Origin: Streptomyces hygroscopicus subsp. hygroscopicus
Lineage (GTDB): Bacteria > Actinomycetota > Actinomycetes > Streptomycetales > Streptomycetaceae
Length of the DNA: 64,000 nt
Assembly (NCBI RefSeq): GCF_030269125.1
Contig: NZ_BSSM01000004.1
Location: 124,001-188,000, forward strand
Reading direction: 5' to 3'
Shown: positions 30,414-39,494 of the stretch, one piece after another
Layout of the letters: the number at the start of each line of letters is the position of its first letter
Numbering within the stretch: the stretch's first letter is position 1
Made by a program: the position numbers and the translations under genes
Notes under the pieces: model-generated
Told to the model about the DNA's origin: nothing
The model's input: the letters and a program-made list of their open reading frames with translations, nothing else
Databases searched by the model: none

Positions 30414-31823
30414 CTACGACCCCTCGCGCAGTCCCTTGAGAAGGCCGAGTTCCGCCGGTGTGAACTGCGGCCCCTCCAACTGCGGCCGAAGCGGCCCCAC
30501 CAGAGCGGAAAGCAGCACGCTCGGCCGCACCAGGGAGGCGGGCGGAGCCTGAAGCGTCAGCACGTCGGTCAGTGCCGTGGCCGTACGGAAGGAACCGGTC
30601 GCCGTGAGGGAGAGACGGCTGACGTAGCGCTGGAGGAGCCGGTCGGTGAGGCGCGGGGTCCTACCGGTGGTGGTGGAGAAGTGGATGTCCTGCCCGACGG
30701 TCAGCGCCCACGCCGCGTCCACCGGTCGGGCGATCGCCCGCTGGGCGCGCCGGGACAGTCCCGGACCCAGTCCGCCGCGGGCCAGATCGCGCAGGGCCAG
30801 GGCGCCTTGCGCTGTCACCGACAGGCCCTGCCCGTACATCGGGTTGAAGGCGGCGACGGAGTCGCCCAGCGCCACCAGACCCTCGGGCCACGCCTTGAGC
30901 CGCTCGTAGTAGTGGCGGCGGTTGGCCGTGGTGTGCGTGATGCTGACGTCGGTGAGCGGCTCGGCGAGTTCGAGGAGGTCGGCGATGACGGGGTGCCGCA
31001 GGCCGCGCGCGAAGGGCTCGAAGGCGTCGGCGTCCCGGGTGGGCTGCCCGCCGGGCGCCCCCATCAAGCTGACGTGCCAGCGGCCGCCCTCGATCGGCAG
31101 GATGCCCCCGGCACGGGCGGGCCGGGGCAGGCGCGGATCGGCGTTCACACTGACGACGGGCCAGCCGCGCGTGGGGACAGGGGCGCGGTACACGCGGCTG
31201 GCGTAGACCAGGCCGGAGTCGACGCGGTCCTCGGCGAGGCCGCGGACACCCAGCTCGGCGAGCCATCGGGGCAGACGGGAGGAACGGCCGGAGGCGTCGA
31301 TCACCAGGTCGGCACGCAGTTCCGTCTCGCCGCGGCCCGAGGTGTGGACGCGCACTCCGGTGACCCGGCGCCTGTCGCCGAGCAGTCCGACCACCTTGGC
31401 CCGCGTAAGTGTGCTGACATGGGGTTCTTCGAGTACCCGTTCCCGGACGACGTGGTCGGTCAGGTCCCGGCTCGCGGTCATGAGGCGGTGGGTGGCGCGC
31501 TGCCAGCGCCGGTACCAGCCCTCGGGCGAGTAGATGACCATATTGGTCGTCACCGGTATCCGGTGCGCCCCCGCGGCCGCCAACTGGTCGGTCACACCGG
31601 GCAGGAGCTCCTCCAGCCCGTCCACGCCGGCGGACTGGAGGAGGTGAATGTGCACGGCCTGGGGTACACCGACGCGCGGGCCGGGCCCTTCGGGGAGGTC
31701 GTGGGACTCGATGATCTCCACCGATCCGACCTGGTCCTTGACGGCGGCCGCGGCGAGCATGCCGGCCATACTGCCCCCGATGACGACGGCGCGGGCGGAA
31801 CTCTGCCGGGTTGCTTCAGTCAT
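30414..31823 (-). CDS. FAD-dependent monooxygenase
   Basis: 469 residues of the group A flavoprotein type. The FAD dinucleotide site is VVIGGSMAGMLAA (about 13-25), the mid-protein DG-like motif is LVIDASGRSSRLP, and the GD motif is LVALGDSVAAFNPMYGQG. Homologues act on polyketides, aromatic compounds or isoprenoids. ATG 31823 overlaps the stop of the upstream seven-TM gene (ATGA) and lacks its own strong ribosome site, so it depends on coupled translation. It is the last gene of a four-gene operon with a regulator and an HExxH protein. The substrate is unknown. Confidence 0.88.
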   Translation of the reverse strand: MTEATRQSSARAVVIGGSMAGMLAAAAVKDQVGSVEIIESHDLPEGPGPRVGVPQAVHIHLLQSAGVDGLEELLPGVTDQLAAAGAHRIPVTTNMVIYSPEGWYRRWQRATHRLMTASRDLTDHVVRERVLEEPHVSTLTRAKVVGLLGDRRRVTGVRVHTSGRGETELRADLVIDASGRSSRLPRWLAELGVRGLAEDRVDSGLVYASRVYRAPVPTRGWPVVSVNADPRLPRPARAGGILPIEGGRWHVSLMGAPGGQPTRDADAFEPFARGLRHPVIADLLELAEPLTDVSITHTTANRRHYYERLKAWPEGLVALGDSVAAFNPMYGQGLSVTAQGALALRDLARGGLGPGLSRRAQRAIARPVDAAWALTVGQDIHFSTTTGRTPRLTDRLLQRYVSRLSLTATGSFRTATALTDVLTLQAPPASLVRPSVLLSALVGPLRPQLEGPQFTPAELGLLKGLREGS

Positions 31824-33007
31824 GGTCGGCTGCTTTCTGCGGGGAATCGGTGGTGTTCACGGAGGGTTCGGACGACGGGGGAGGCAAGAGCGAGGGACAC
31901 CGGGACCAGATCCCCGGAGCGCCACGCCGATGAGGCGGCGCCGCCCGGCATCCGGTCGGGGTGGGCGTGCTGCCGGTCCAGGGCGACGACGATCATGGCC
32001 GCGTCGGCGCTCGCCGCCGCCGAGTCCTCGTCCGGGCAGTGGCTCAGCGCCGTCCGGTAGGCCGCGTCCCGGACGGCCGGGTCGCAGTAGGGAGCCAGCG
32101 CGAGGATGGCGTCGTACAGCGCCGTTTTCCGGCTCATCAGGAGCATCGCCCAGGGAGTGCGCCACCAGGGCAGCGCGGAGCGGACCGCCCCGGGAGTGGG
32201 GACGTCGCGCAACAGCCGCCACAGCGGGCTGAGCTGGCGCAGCTGCCGGACGACCTGGACGGTCCGCGCGGTTCGGGGCCCCAGCAAGGGCAGCGCGTAT
32301 CCGACGGCACCGACCACCGCGGACAGCGCGGCGAACCGCGGGGAGACCTGGGCGATGAGGAGGTCCAGGTCGTGTCCGGCCCAACGGGCGCCGACCGCGA
32401 CGAGGCGCGTGACGTCGTAGCCCACATGGAGCAGGTAGGCGGCGACGAGCAGCTGCAAGCCCGTCCGGAGCGAACCGTGGACCTCTCTGGACCAGCGCCG
32501 GCACATGGTGACGTTGGCGACGGCCGCCACGCCGTGGGCCAGGAGATAGGTGACGATCATTTCCCGGATGAAGGGCGTGCCGGCGTAGTACGAGTCGAAG
32601 AGCGTGACCTGCTCCACCGGAGCGTTCCCGGCCCAGAAGAGGAGCACGACGGCCAGGACGGCCAGGCTGTACGCCGCCACGCACCAGCGCGCGGCGCGCC
32701 GGGTCTGCTCCGGCGGTGCCGGGCGCCAGTGGATGATCAGCAGCAGGCTGGCACCGGAGTACGCGGTCAGCGCCGCGTAGACGACCGGCGCCGCGCAGTT
32801 CGTGATGCCGGTGGCCCGGTTGAGTGCGACCACGGACTGCGGGGCGGCGAGCAGCATGATGCACCCGCCCGCGAACAGCTGCGTGAAAGCCGACCACAGC
32901 AGCGGGTCGCGCCGTCGGCGGGCGAGCGGCGGAAGCTTCAGGGCGCAGACCAGGAACAGCGCGGCGCCGCCGACGTAGTAGACGAGATTGCCGGGTCCTG
33001 GTGCCAC
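31820..33007 (-). CDS. MAB_1171c-type seven-TM membrane protein
   Basis: 395 residues. The first ~230 form seven hydrophobic helices, starting with LVYYVGGAALFLVCALKLPP; the rest is a soluble cytoplasmic region with PLWRLLRDVPTP and SRKTALYDAILALAPYCDPA. This matches the actinobacterial family called MAB_1171c putative transporters, for which transport has not been shown to my knowledge. The layout, helices plus a cytoplasmic tail next to an XRE regulator, would also suit a receptor. GTG 33007 is preceded by GGAG about 11 bases upstream; extended starts would add a non-conserved tail. It is coupled to the monooxygenase gene. Confidence 0.78.
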   Translation of the reverse strand: MAPGPGNLVYYVGGAALFLVCALKLPPLARRRRDPLLWSAFTQLFAGGCIMLLAAPQSVVALNRATGITNCAAPVVYAALTAYSGASLLLIIHWRPAPPEQTRRAARWCVAAYSLAVLAVVLLFWAGNAPVEQVTLFDSYYAGTPFIREMIVTYLLAHGVAAVANVTMCRRWSREVHGSLRTGLQLLVAAYLLHVGYDVTRLVAVGARWAGHDLDLLIAQVSPRFAALSAVVGAVGYALPLLGPRTARTVQVVRQLRQLSPLWRLLRDVPTPGAVRSALPWWRTPWAMLLMSRKTALYDAILALAPYCDPAVRDAAYRTALSHCPDEDSAAASADAAMIVVALDRQHAHPDRMPGGAASSAWRSGDLVPVSLALASPVVRTLREHHRFPAESSRP

Positions 33008-33059
33008 TGTGCCGTTCTCTCCTGGTCGCGCGCCGCGCGGCGGGTCCGCGTCGTACGGA

Positions 33060-33656
33060 TCAGATCTGACGGAAACGATGAGCCATGGAGGCCCCGATCC
33101 GCGCGCTGACATGGTGGGGGTCGACGGGGGAGTCCTTCAGCCGCAGGGCGGCCTGCAGATCGGTGGCGAGCCGCAGGCCGAAGTGCTCGGCCTCGATCTC
33201 CTCGTCCATTCCCTGTCCGTCCGAGCGTGCGGCGTAGTGGAGCGCCGCGTCCGTGCCGTCGAGCGGCGCGTCCGCCTCGTCGGCAGTGGACACGACGGAC
33301 ACGAACTCGGCGAGGCCGGCCGCCGCTTCGCCGCCGGACGTGCGGGCGGCGGGTTGCCGCGAGCCGCCGCGGTGCCCCTGGAACATGTGCCATGCCTCGT
33401 GACCGATGATCACCAACTGGTGCTCGGGGTCGGTGTGCTGCTCGTAGACGATCAGGTCGTGGCTCGCGCGGTCCACCCACAGCCCGCTGGCGGTCACCGG
33501 CGGGAAGGCCGCCTCGCGCAGCCGCACCGGCCGGCCGCGAACCTGGCTCAGGGCCCGGCCGAGGAGCGGGATCAGCTCCTCGTCTCCCGCCGGCGCCGGC
33601 AGACCTCCGACGAGGCGGGCGCTGAGCCGCCGCATCGCCCTGGCTCCCGCGCTCAC
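33060..33656 (-). CDS. HExxH putative metallopeptidase (toxin-component annotation)
   Basis: 198 residues. A zinc-binding HEAWH motif lies at 86-90 in LVIIGHEAWHMFQGH, the pattern of the ImmA/IrrE (M78) peptidases that cleave phage-type or XRE repressors. Homologues are often labelled toxin component of a toxin-antitoxin system because they sit beside an XRE protein. GTG 33656 overlaps the stop of the XRE gene (GTGA). A possible third ligand is a Glu in DEEIEAEHFG (about 150-165). A role in cleaving the partner regulator is inference from the ImmA-ImmR model. Confidence 0.75.
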   Translation of the reverse strand: MSAGARAMRRLSARLVGGLPAPAGDEELIPLLGRALSQVRGRPVRLREAAFPPVTASGLWVDRASHDLIVYEQHTDPEHQLVIIGHEAWHMFQGHRGGSRQPAARTSGGEAAAGLAEFVSVVSTADEADAPLDGTDAALHYAARSDGQGMDEEIEAEHFGLRLATDLQAALRLKDSPVDPHHVSARIGASMAHRFRQI

Positions 33657-34267
33657 CGGTCTTCCTCTTGATCGTCGAGTTCCAGCAGGGCCTTCAGGGT
33701 CGCGTTGAGCACGTTCCAACGCTCCTCCGGCAGGTCTCGCGCCTGCCGGAGCGCGAGGCCGCGCACATCGTCGTGGCATGAGGAGGCCGCCACCACGGCC
33801 GCCCGTCCCCCGGCCGCCGACCGCGTGGCGAACATGGACAGCAGCTCTCGATGGAGTGCTTCCGAGGACGGCGCGGTGAAGAACGCCTCACCCCCCTCGA
33901 CCCCGAAGAAGTCGACCAGGCCGTGCAGCAGTTCCACACTGGGTACCTTGTCGCCCGCGCAGACCTGGCGGGCCCAGAACGCGGAGACCCCCAATTGCCG
34001 CGAGACATCGCCGGCGAGGTCCGACATGCGCCGGCCCGTACGCGCCAGCCGCTCGTCCGCGAGCGCCTTGACGCGTGACCGAACCCGCTCGTTGACCGTC
34101 TCCACCGGCGGCTGCCCACCGCGCAGCAGCGTGCGTACGACGCTCTCGGGCAAGGCGGTCCTGACGGCCAGCCGCCTCGGGCTGAGGAACTCCGAGCGAT
34201 CGAGGCCCTCCTGCCGGATCAGCGCGTCAAGACGCCGAAGGGTCTCGGGCAGCGGCGTCGACTCCAC
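33653..34267 (-). CDS. XRE-type regulator of the HExxH-7TM-monooxygenase operon
   Basis: 204 residues. An N-terminal segment (LSPRRLAVRTALPESVVRTL) precedes a cro/C1-type helix-turn-helix (MSDLAGDVSRQLGVSAFWARQVCAGDKVPSVELL). The C-terminal part (RDLPEERWNVLNATLKALLELDDQ) is short and helical. GTG 34267 has GGAG seven bases upstream; a GTG at 34306 has none. It is the first gene of the operon and ends in a GTGA overlap with the HExxH protein gene, so the two products are made together. It likely controls its own promoter in the 34270-34440 gap. Confidence 0.78.
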   Translation of the reverse strand: MESTPLPETLRRLDALIRQEGLDRSEFLSPRRLAVRTALPESVVRTLLRGGQPPVETVNERVRSRVKALADERLARTGRRMSDLAGDVSRQLGVSAFWARQVCAGDKVPSVELLHGLVDFFGVEGGEAFFTAPSSEALHRELLSMFATRSAAGGRAAVVAASSCHDDVRGLALRQARDLPEERWNVLNATLKALLELDDQEEDR

Positions 34268-34560
34268 CGATGTGCTCCAAGCGGTCGCGGGACTGCGGCA
34301 ATGCACATGGCACCCTACGCGTAACCGACGTCACCTCCGTGATCTTTTATTGGCCAAAGAGCGAGCGCCGACGACGACCCGTTCGGTGGCCTTGCTTTTG
34401 TGGTGCGCCGCCCGCTCACTTAGCCTTTTCCCATGCGCACACCGCGGATGACGGTGGAGCCTGCGCACGCCTTCCGGCGCGTGGCCTCGTACGTCGGCCC
34501 CTCGGCCCTCGCACGCGGGCCGGCGCACGGCGGGCGCGACCGAGGACGAGGTCGGCTGAC

Positions 34561-36054
34561 ATGGGCGCGATGAATGGACCGCCGGCCGCGGTCGGGACGG
34601 GCGGACTGGCGGACTGGGGCGTCCGGCGCACCATGACCGACTTCGAAGCGGCGATGTGGCGCATGGAGGCCGATCCTCGGCTGCGGACCCCGATGGCCGC
34701 GGTGGAGGTCCTCGACCGCACGCCCGACTGGGACCGTTTCCTCGCCGCGCACGAGTGGGCCACCCGGGCCCTCCCACGAGCCCGGATGCGCGCCGTCGAC
34801 ACGCCGCTGCACCTGGGCAACCCGGTCTGGGCGGTGGACCCGAACTTCGATCTGGACTTCCACGTGCGACGGCAGCGCCTGCCCGCGCCCGCCACGTTCG
34901 AGCAGGCATTGCGGGTGTGCCAGAACGTGATGAGCGAGCCCTTCGACCGGGCTCGCCCGCCGTGGCAGGCACTCCTGATCGAGGGGCCGGCCGGCGGGGC
35001 GGCGGTCTACATGCTGAAGGCGCACCACAGCCTCACCGACGGGTTGGGCGGCATTCAGATGCTCGCCCTGCTGCACAGCCGAAAGCGCGGGCACTCCGCG
35101 CCCGAGTGGGACTGTGAGGCTCCGGCGGCCGAGGACATCGGAGCGTGGGGTGCGCTGAGCGAACAGGTGGGCCGCGGCCTGCGCGACGCACCCGCGCGGC
35201 TGGCGGCCAGGACGCTGCGTGCGCCCGCGGCACTGGCCGCCGCCCTCACCGCACTTCCGGCCGGCGCGGCGGCGGCGGTGCGGTACGTCCGTTCGCTGAA
35301 CGGCCTCCTGGTCCCACCGGCGTGCCCGCCCTCGCCCCTGCTGCGCGGCCGGAGCCTCTCCCACCGGTTCTCGGTCCTGGAAACCACGGTGGACGCCCTC
35401 AAACACGCGGGCAAGGCGGCGGGTGGCTCACTGAACGACGCCTACATCGCGGCGCTCCTCGGCGGCTTCCGCCGCTACCACGAGGCACTGAGCCGCCCCG
35501 TCGCGCGGATACCGATGGCCATGCCGGTGAGTCTGCGGGCCGGGGACAACCCGATGGGCGGAAACCGCTTCGCGGGCGCGCGCTTCGCGGCCCCGGTCGG
35601 CATCGAGGACCCGGCCGAGCGGATCGCGGCGATCCACGACATCGTCCTGTCGGTGCGCCACGAGCCCGCCCTGGACGCCCTCCAGGTCTTCGCACCCGTG
35701 TTCAGCCGGATCCCGACGCCTTTCCTCACCGACTGGTACGCCGGCCAGTCCACCCGTCTCGACCTTCAGGCCAGCAACATCCGGGGCCTGGCCGTGCCGG
35801 TCTACATCGCCGGAGCCCGTGTCGAACGCATGTTTCCCTTCGGCCCGCTGCCGGGCTGTGCGGTCATGGCGGTGCTGGCGTCGCACTGCGGCGTGTGCTG
35901 CATCGGCATCAACGCGGACCCTGCCGCGGTCACCGAGCCCGACCTGTTCCTGCACTGCATGCGTGCGGGCCTGGACGAGGTGCTGGCCGTCGGCGGTGAG
36001 ACCGGGCCTCGCGGCCTCACCGCTTGGCGCACGGCATGGGAAGGGCCGTCGTGA
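34561..36054 (+). CDS. Wax ester synthase/diacylglycerol acyltransferase (WS/DGAT)
   Basis: 497 residues. The catalytic HHxxxDG motif is HHSLTDG at 155-161, followed by the second-domain SLNDAYIAAL region and the C-terminal SNIRG segment typical of the family. WS/DGATs esterify diacylglycerol or fatty alcohols with acyl-CoA to form storage triacylglycerol or wax at the membrane. ATG 34561 is accepted with a weak ribosome site; an ATG nine bases on is possible. The stop overlaps the plsB start (GTGA), so the gene opens a glycerolipid operon. Confidence 0.93.
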   Translation: MGAMNGPPAAVGTGGLADWGVRRTMTDFEAAMWRMEADPRLRTPMAAVEVLDRTPDWDRFLAAHEWATRALPRARMRAVDTPLHLGNPVWAVDPNFDLDFHVRRQRLPAPATFEQALRVCQNVMSEPFDRARPPWQALLIEGPAGGAAVYMLKAHHSLTDGLGGIQMLALLHSRKRGHSAPEWDCEAPAAEDIGAWGALSEQVGRGLRDAPARLAARTLRAPAALAAALTALPAGAAAAVRYVRSLNGLLVPPACPPSPLLRGRSLSHRFSVLETTVDALKHAGKAAGGSLNDAYIAALLGGFRRYHEALSRPVARIPMAMPVSLRAGDNPMGGNRFAGARFAAPVGIEDPAERIAAIHDIVLSVRHEPALDALQVFAPVFSRIPTPFLTDWYAGQSTRLDLQASNIRGLAVPVYIAGARVERMFPFGPLPGCAVMAVLASHCGVCCIGINADPAAVTEPDLFLHCMRAGLDEVLAVGGETGPRGLTAWRTAWEGPS

Positions 36055-38009
36055 TCGTCGACTTGGGGAAGCTGCGAGGCCGTCTGGCCCGGCGCGGGGC
36101 CGGGCCGCTGCCAGGGCTTCGGCGACTCCGCGGCGCACCGGCACGGGACCGCGCCGAAGGCCGGGCACAGGGCGGGCCGGGCCAGATCCCGTTCCTGGTG
36201 TGCGAGGACATCATCAGAAGTGCCCGGTACCGGTCCGGCGTCCGGGAACTCGCGGACCGGTTGCAGCGCCCGCCCGGCGAAGTGGACCGGCGCGCCCGCG
36301 CGTACCTGCGGGAGATGGTGGCCGGCCAGAACAGGCTTGTCCTCGACCTCTGGGAACGCTTCGGCGCCTACGTCGCCCGCGCCTACCGCACCGACCTCGC
36401 CCGTGCGCGCCTGGACGAGGTGCGCCGGCTCGGCCGGGGTCACACCCTGGTGTTCCTCCCCAGCCACCGCTCCTACCTCGATCCGCTGGTGCTGCGCCCG
36501 GCGCTGCTGCGGCACGGGTTCCCACCGAACCACGTTCTCTCCGGGATCAACCTCTCCTTCTGGCCGCTGGGCCCGCTGATGCGTCGCAGCGGATACGTGT
36601 TCATCCGCCGCAGCCTCGCGGGGGACGAGGTCTACAAATGGGTGCTGCGGCAGTATCTGGGTTACTTGTTGCGCGGCAGAGCCGATCTCGAGTGGTACGT
36701 CGAGGGCGGACGCACCCGCACCGGCAAGCTCCGTCCGCCCCGCTACGGCCTGCTGACCTATCTGGCCGAGGCGTTCCACGACAGCGGCGTGGACGACGCG
36801 TACATCGTTCCCGTCTCGATCGTCTACGACCGGTTGTACGAGGTCGGCGAGATGGAGGAGGAGGCGCGCGGGTCGGCGAAGAAGCCCGAGAACCTGTCCG
36901 TCGCGGTGCGGTACATCAAGGCGCAGGGCGGGCGGCGCGGCCAGGTGCACCTGGCCTTCGGCGAACCGCTGTCGGTCGCGGCGGAGTTGGGCGCCGACTG
37001 GGTCACGCTGCCCCCGGCACAGCGGCGCCGCGCGATCCAGAGACTCGGGATCGAGGTGATGCACCGCATCGACTCCGTCACGCCGGTCACCGCCACGGGG
37101 CTCGTCACGCTCTGTCTGCTGGGCCTGGGGGGCCGCGCCCTGACCGTCACGGAGATCAGGGCCACGCTCGCCCCGCTGCTCGGCTACGTCCGCGACCGCC
37201 ACCTGCCGAGCGTGGTCGCACCGCGCCTCCAGGACGCCGGTGGTGTCGAACGCGTGCTGGACGTCCTGATCGCCGACGGCGTGATCACCTGCTACGCCAA
37301 GGGAACCGATCCGGTGTACCAGGTCGCCGAGAACCAGGAACTGGTCGCCGCGTTCTACCGGAACAACATCATCCACTTCCTGGTGGACCGGGCCGTGGCC
37401 GAGCTGGTGGTCCAGGCGGCGGCGGAGGGGCACCACCCCGACCCGGTCGCCGACGGCTGGCGAGAAGCGCTCCGGCTGCGCGAGTTGCTGGAGTTCGAGT
37501 TCTTCTTCGACGACAAACGGACGTTCCGGCACAAGATCCACTCCGAACTCGCCCTCATGGACGAGCGGTGGACCGAGGTCCTGCGGTCGCCGCGGGCGGC
37601 CGAAGAACTGCTGGAGCGGATCCGGCCGCACCTGGCCCACCGGGTCCTCGCGTCTTACCTGGAGGCGTACCTCCTCGTGGCCGACCGGCTCGCCGCCCAC
37701 CCCTCGCACGAGCCTGTCCAGGAGAGGCCGTTCCTCACCGACTGCCTCGACACGGGGCGTCAACTGCTGATGCAACAGCGCATCACCACCAACGAATCCC
37801 TCTCCCTGGAACTCTTCACCACCGGTCTGCGACTCGCCCGCCACCGGGGCCTGCTGGACCCGGGCGGCGAGCAGGTCGTCGACCGGCGCATCGCGTTCGC
37901 ACGCGAGCTGGAGACGCTCGTCGGACGGTTGCGCCGCTCCCGGGCACTGGCGCTGCGGGACATCGGCACGGCGGCCTCGCCGCCGTCGGCGGGCAGCGGG
38001 CAGCCGTGA
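36051..38009 (+). CDS. plsB: Glycerol-3-phosphate 1-O-acyltransferase
   Basis: 652 residues. Acyltransferase block I is PSHRSYLDPL with His139 and Asp144, block III is VEGGRTRTGKLRPP, and block IV is IVPVSIVYDR. A C-terminal region of ~300 residues is also typical of the long PlsB form rather than PlsY. It transfers an acyl group from acyl-CoA or ACP to glycerol-3-phosphate, the first step of phospholipid and triacylglycerol synthesis. GTG 36051 overlaps the WS/DGAT stop and has GGGAAGG six bases upstream; longer ATG/TTG starts do not. It ends in a GTGA overlap with the next gene. Confidence 0.93.
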   Translation: MIVDLGKLRGRLARRGAGPLPGLRRLRGAPARDRAEGRAQGGPGQIPFLVCEDIIRSARYRSGVRELADRLQRPPGEVDRRARAYLREMVAGQNRLVLDLWERFGAYVARAYRTDLARARLDEVRRLGRGHTLVFLPSHRSYLDPLVLRPALLRHGFPPNHVLSGINLSFWPLGPLMRRSGYVFIRRSLAGDEVYKWVLRQYLGYLLRGRADLEWYVEGGRTRTGKLRPPRYGLLTYLAEAFHDSGVDDAYIVPVSIVYDRLYEVGEMEEEARGSAKKPENLSVAVRYIKAQGGRRGQVHLAFGEPLSVAAELGADWVTLPPAQRRRAIQRLGIEVMHRIDSVTPVTATGLVTLCLLGLGGRALTVTEIRATLAPLLGYVRDRHLPSVVAPRLQDAGGVERVLDVLIADGVITCYAKGTDPVYQVAENQELVAAFYRNNIIHFLVDRAVAELVVQAAAEGHHPDPVADGWREALRLRELLEFEFFFDDKRTFRHKIHSELALMDERWTEVLRSPRAAEELLERIRPHLAHRVLASYLEAYLLVADRLAAHPSHEPVQERPFLTDCLDTGRQLLMQQRITTNESLSLELFTTGLRLARHRGLLDPGGEQVVDRRIAFARELETLVGRLRRSRALALRDIGTAASPPSAGSGQP

Positions 38010-39454
38010 CGGACCTGGCCGCGATCCTCGACTCCGTCGCCGACGCGCCGGCGGGGCCGTCCACCGCCGCGTTCTTCGACCTCGACGGAACGGTCGTCGA
38101 GGGCTACACGGTGCGCAGCCTCTACCGCGACCGGCTGCGCCATGCCGACGTCAGCCCGAGCCGGTCCGGCCGACTGGCACTCGCCGCACTGGACGTGCGG
38201 TTCCGGCAGGCCCCCTTCGACAAGGTCGTCGACATCGCCTTCGAGGCACTGGCGGGACGTACCGAGGACGAACTCGCCGCATTCGGCGAGCGGTTGTTCC
38301 GGCAGGACATCGCCGGCCGGATCTACCCGCAGGCGCGCCAACTCGTCCACGCGCACCGCAGGGCCGGGCACCGTGTCGTCATGGCGACGTCCGCCACACC
38401 GTTCCAGGCGGATCCCGTCGCCGCCGACATGGGCTTCGACGCCGTACTGTGCACGCGCCCCGAGGTGCGCTCCGGGACGCTCACCGGCAACGTGGACGGA
38501 GACGTCCTGTGGGGCCCCGACAAGGCCCGGTCGATCACGGCCTACGCCCAGCGGGAAGGCGTTCGCCTCGCCGACAGCTTCGCCTACGGCAACGCAGCCG
38601 AGGACGCGCCGATGCTCGCCGCGGTCGGCCACCCGCGGCCGCTGAACCCCGAGCCGGAACTGGTCGACATCGCCCACCTGCGAGGCTGGCCGGTGGTCCG
38701 GCTCGAACCGCCCCGCCGCGGTGTCTCCCTCTCGTCGGCCCTGCGCACCGGCGCGGCACTCACCGCCCTGGGCGCGTCCGCGATGCTCGGCATCGGCGTC
38801 GGCCTGCTCACCCGCGACCGGCAGGCCGGCGCCAACGTGGGTACCGGAACAGGGTGCGGCCTCGCGCTGACCTTCGGGGGCGTGACCCTCCGCGTCGTCG
38901 GTGAGCACAACCTGTGGGTGCGGCGCCCGGCCGTCTTCATGTTCAACCACCAGAGCAGCCTGGACATGCTGGTGCTGGGCGACCTCCTGCGCCGCGACGT
39001 CACCGGCGTGGCCAAGAAGGAGCTGGCCCACGATCCCCTGTTCGCCCCCATCGGCCGGCTGGTGGACATCGTCTACGTCGACCGGGCCCACCCGCACGAG
39101 GCGAAGGAGTCCCTCCGGGCGGCGGTCGGCAAGCTGCACGACGGCATCTCCGTCGCCATCGCGCCGGAGGGCACCCGCTCACCCACTCCGACCCTCGGTC
39201 CCTTCAAGAAGGGCGGGTTCCACATCGCCGTCGAAGCGGGCGTGCCGATCGTCCCGATCGTGATCCGCAACACCGGCGCACTCATGTGGCGCGACTCGCT
39301 CTGGCTGCATCCGGGCACCGTGGACGTCGCCGTACTGGAGCCCGTCCCGACATCGGACTGGGACCCGGACACGTTCGACGACCACGTCGCGTACGTCCGC
39401 CGACGCTTCCTCGACACCTTGGCCGACTGGCCGGGGGAGACGGAAGCGAAGTGA
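38006..39454 (+). CDS. HAD phosphatase - PlsC (lysophosphatidate acyltransferase) fusion
   Basis: 482 residues with two enzymes. The N-terminal ~220 residues are a SerB-like HAD hydrolase with nucleophile motif DLDGT at 25-29, a MATSAT motif II and the GNAAEDAPML metal-binding loop. The C-terminal ~220 residues are a PlsC acyltransferase with NHQSSLD (His315, Asp320) and EGTRS (Glu388). A hydrophobic segment of about 20 residues (LTALGASAMLGIGVGLL) joins them. The PlsC part makes phosphatidate; the HAD part might remove its phosphate to give diacylglycerol for WS/DGAT, but its substrate is not proven. GTG 38006 is coupled to plsB. Confidence 0.9.
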   Translation: MTDLAAILDSVADAPAGPSTAAFFDLDGTVVEGYTVRSLYRDRLRHADVSPSRSGRLALAALDVRFRQAPFDKVVDIAFEALAGRTEDELAAFGERLFRQDIAGRIYPQARQLVHAHRRAGHRVVMATSATPFQADPVAADMGFDAVLCTRPEVRSGTLTGNVDGDVLWGPDKARSITAYAQREGVRLADSFAYGNAAEDAPMLAAVGHPRPLNPEPELVDIAHLRGWPVVRLEPPRRGVSLSSALRTGAALTALGASAMLGIGVGLLTRDRQAGANVGTGTGCGLALTFGGVTLRVVGEHNLWVRRPAVFMFNHQSSLDMLVLGDLLRRDVTGVAKKELAHDPLFAPIGRLVDIVYVDRAHPHEAKESLRAAVGKLHDGISVAIAPEGTRSPTPTLGPFKKGGFHIAVEAGVPIVPIVIRNTGALMWRDSLWLHPGTVDVAVLEPVPTSDWDPDTFDDHVAYVRRRFLDTLADWPGETEAK

Positions 39455-39494
39455 CGGCCCACCCGGATGCCGCGGAGGAGGACTCCACGCCCCG

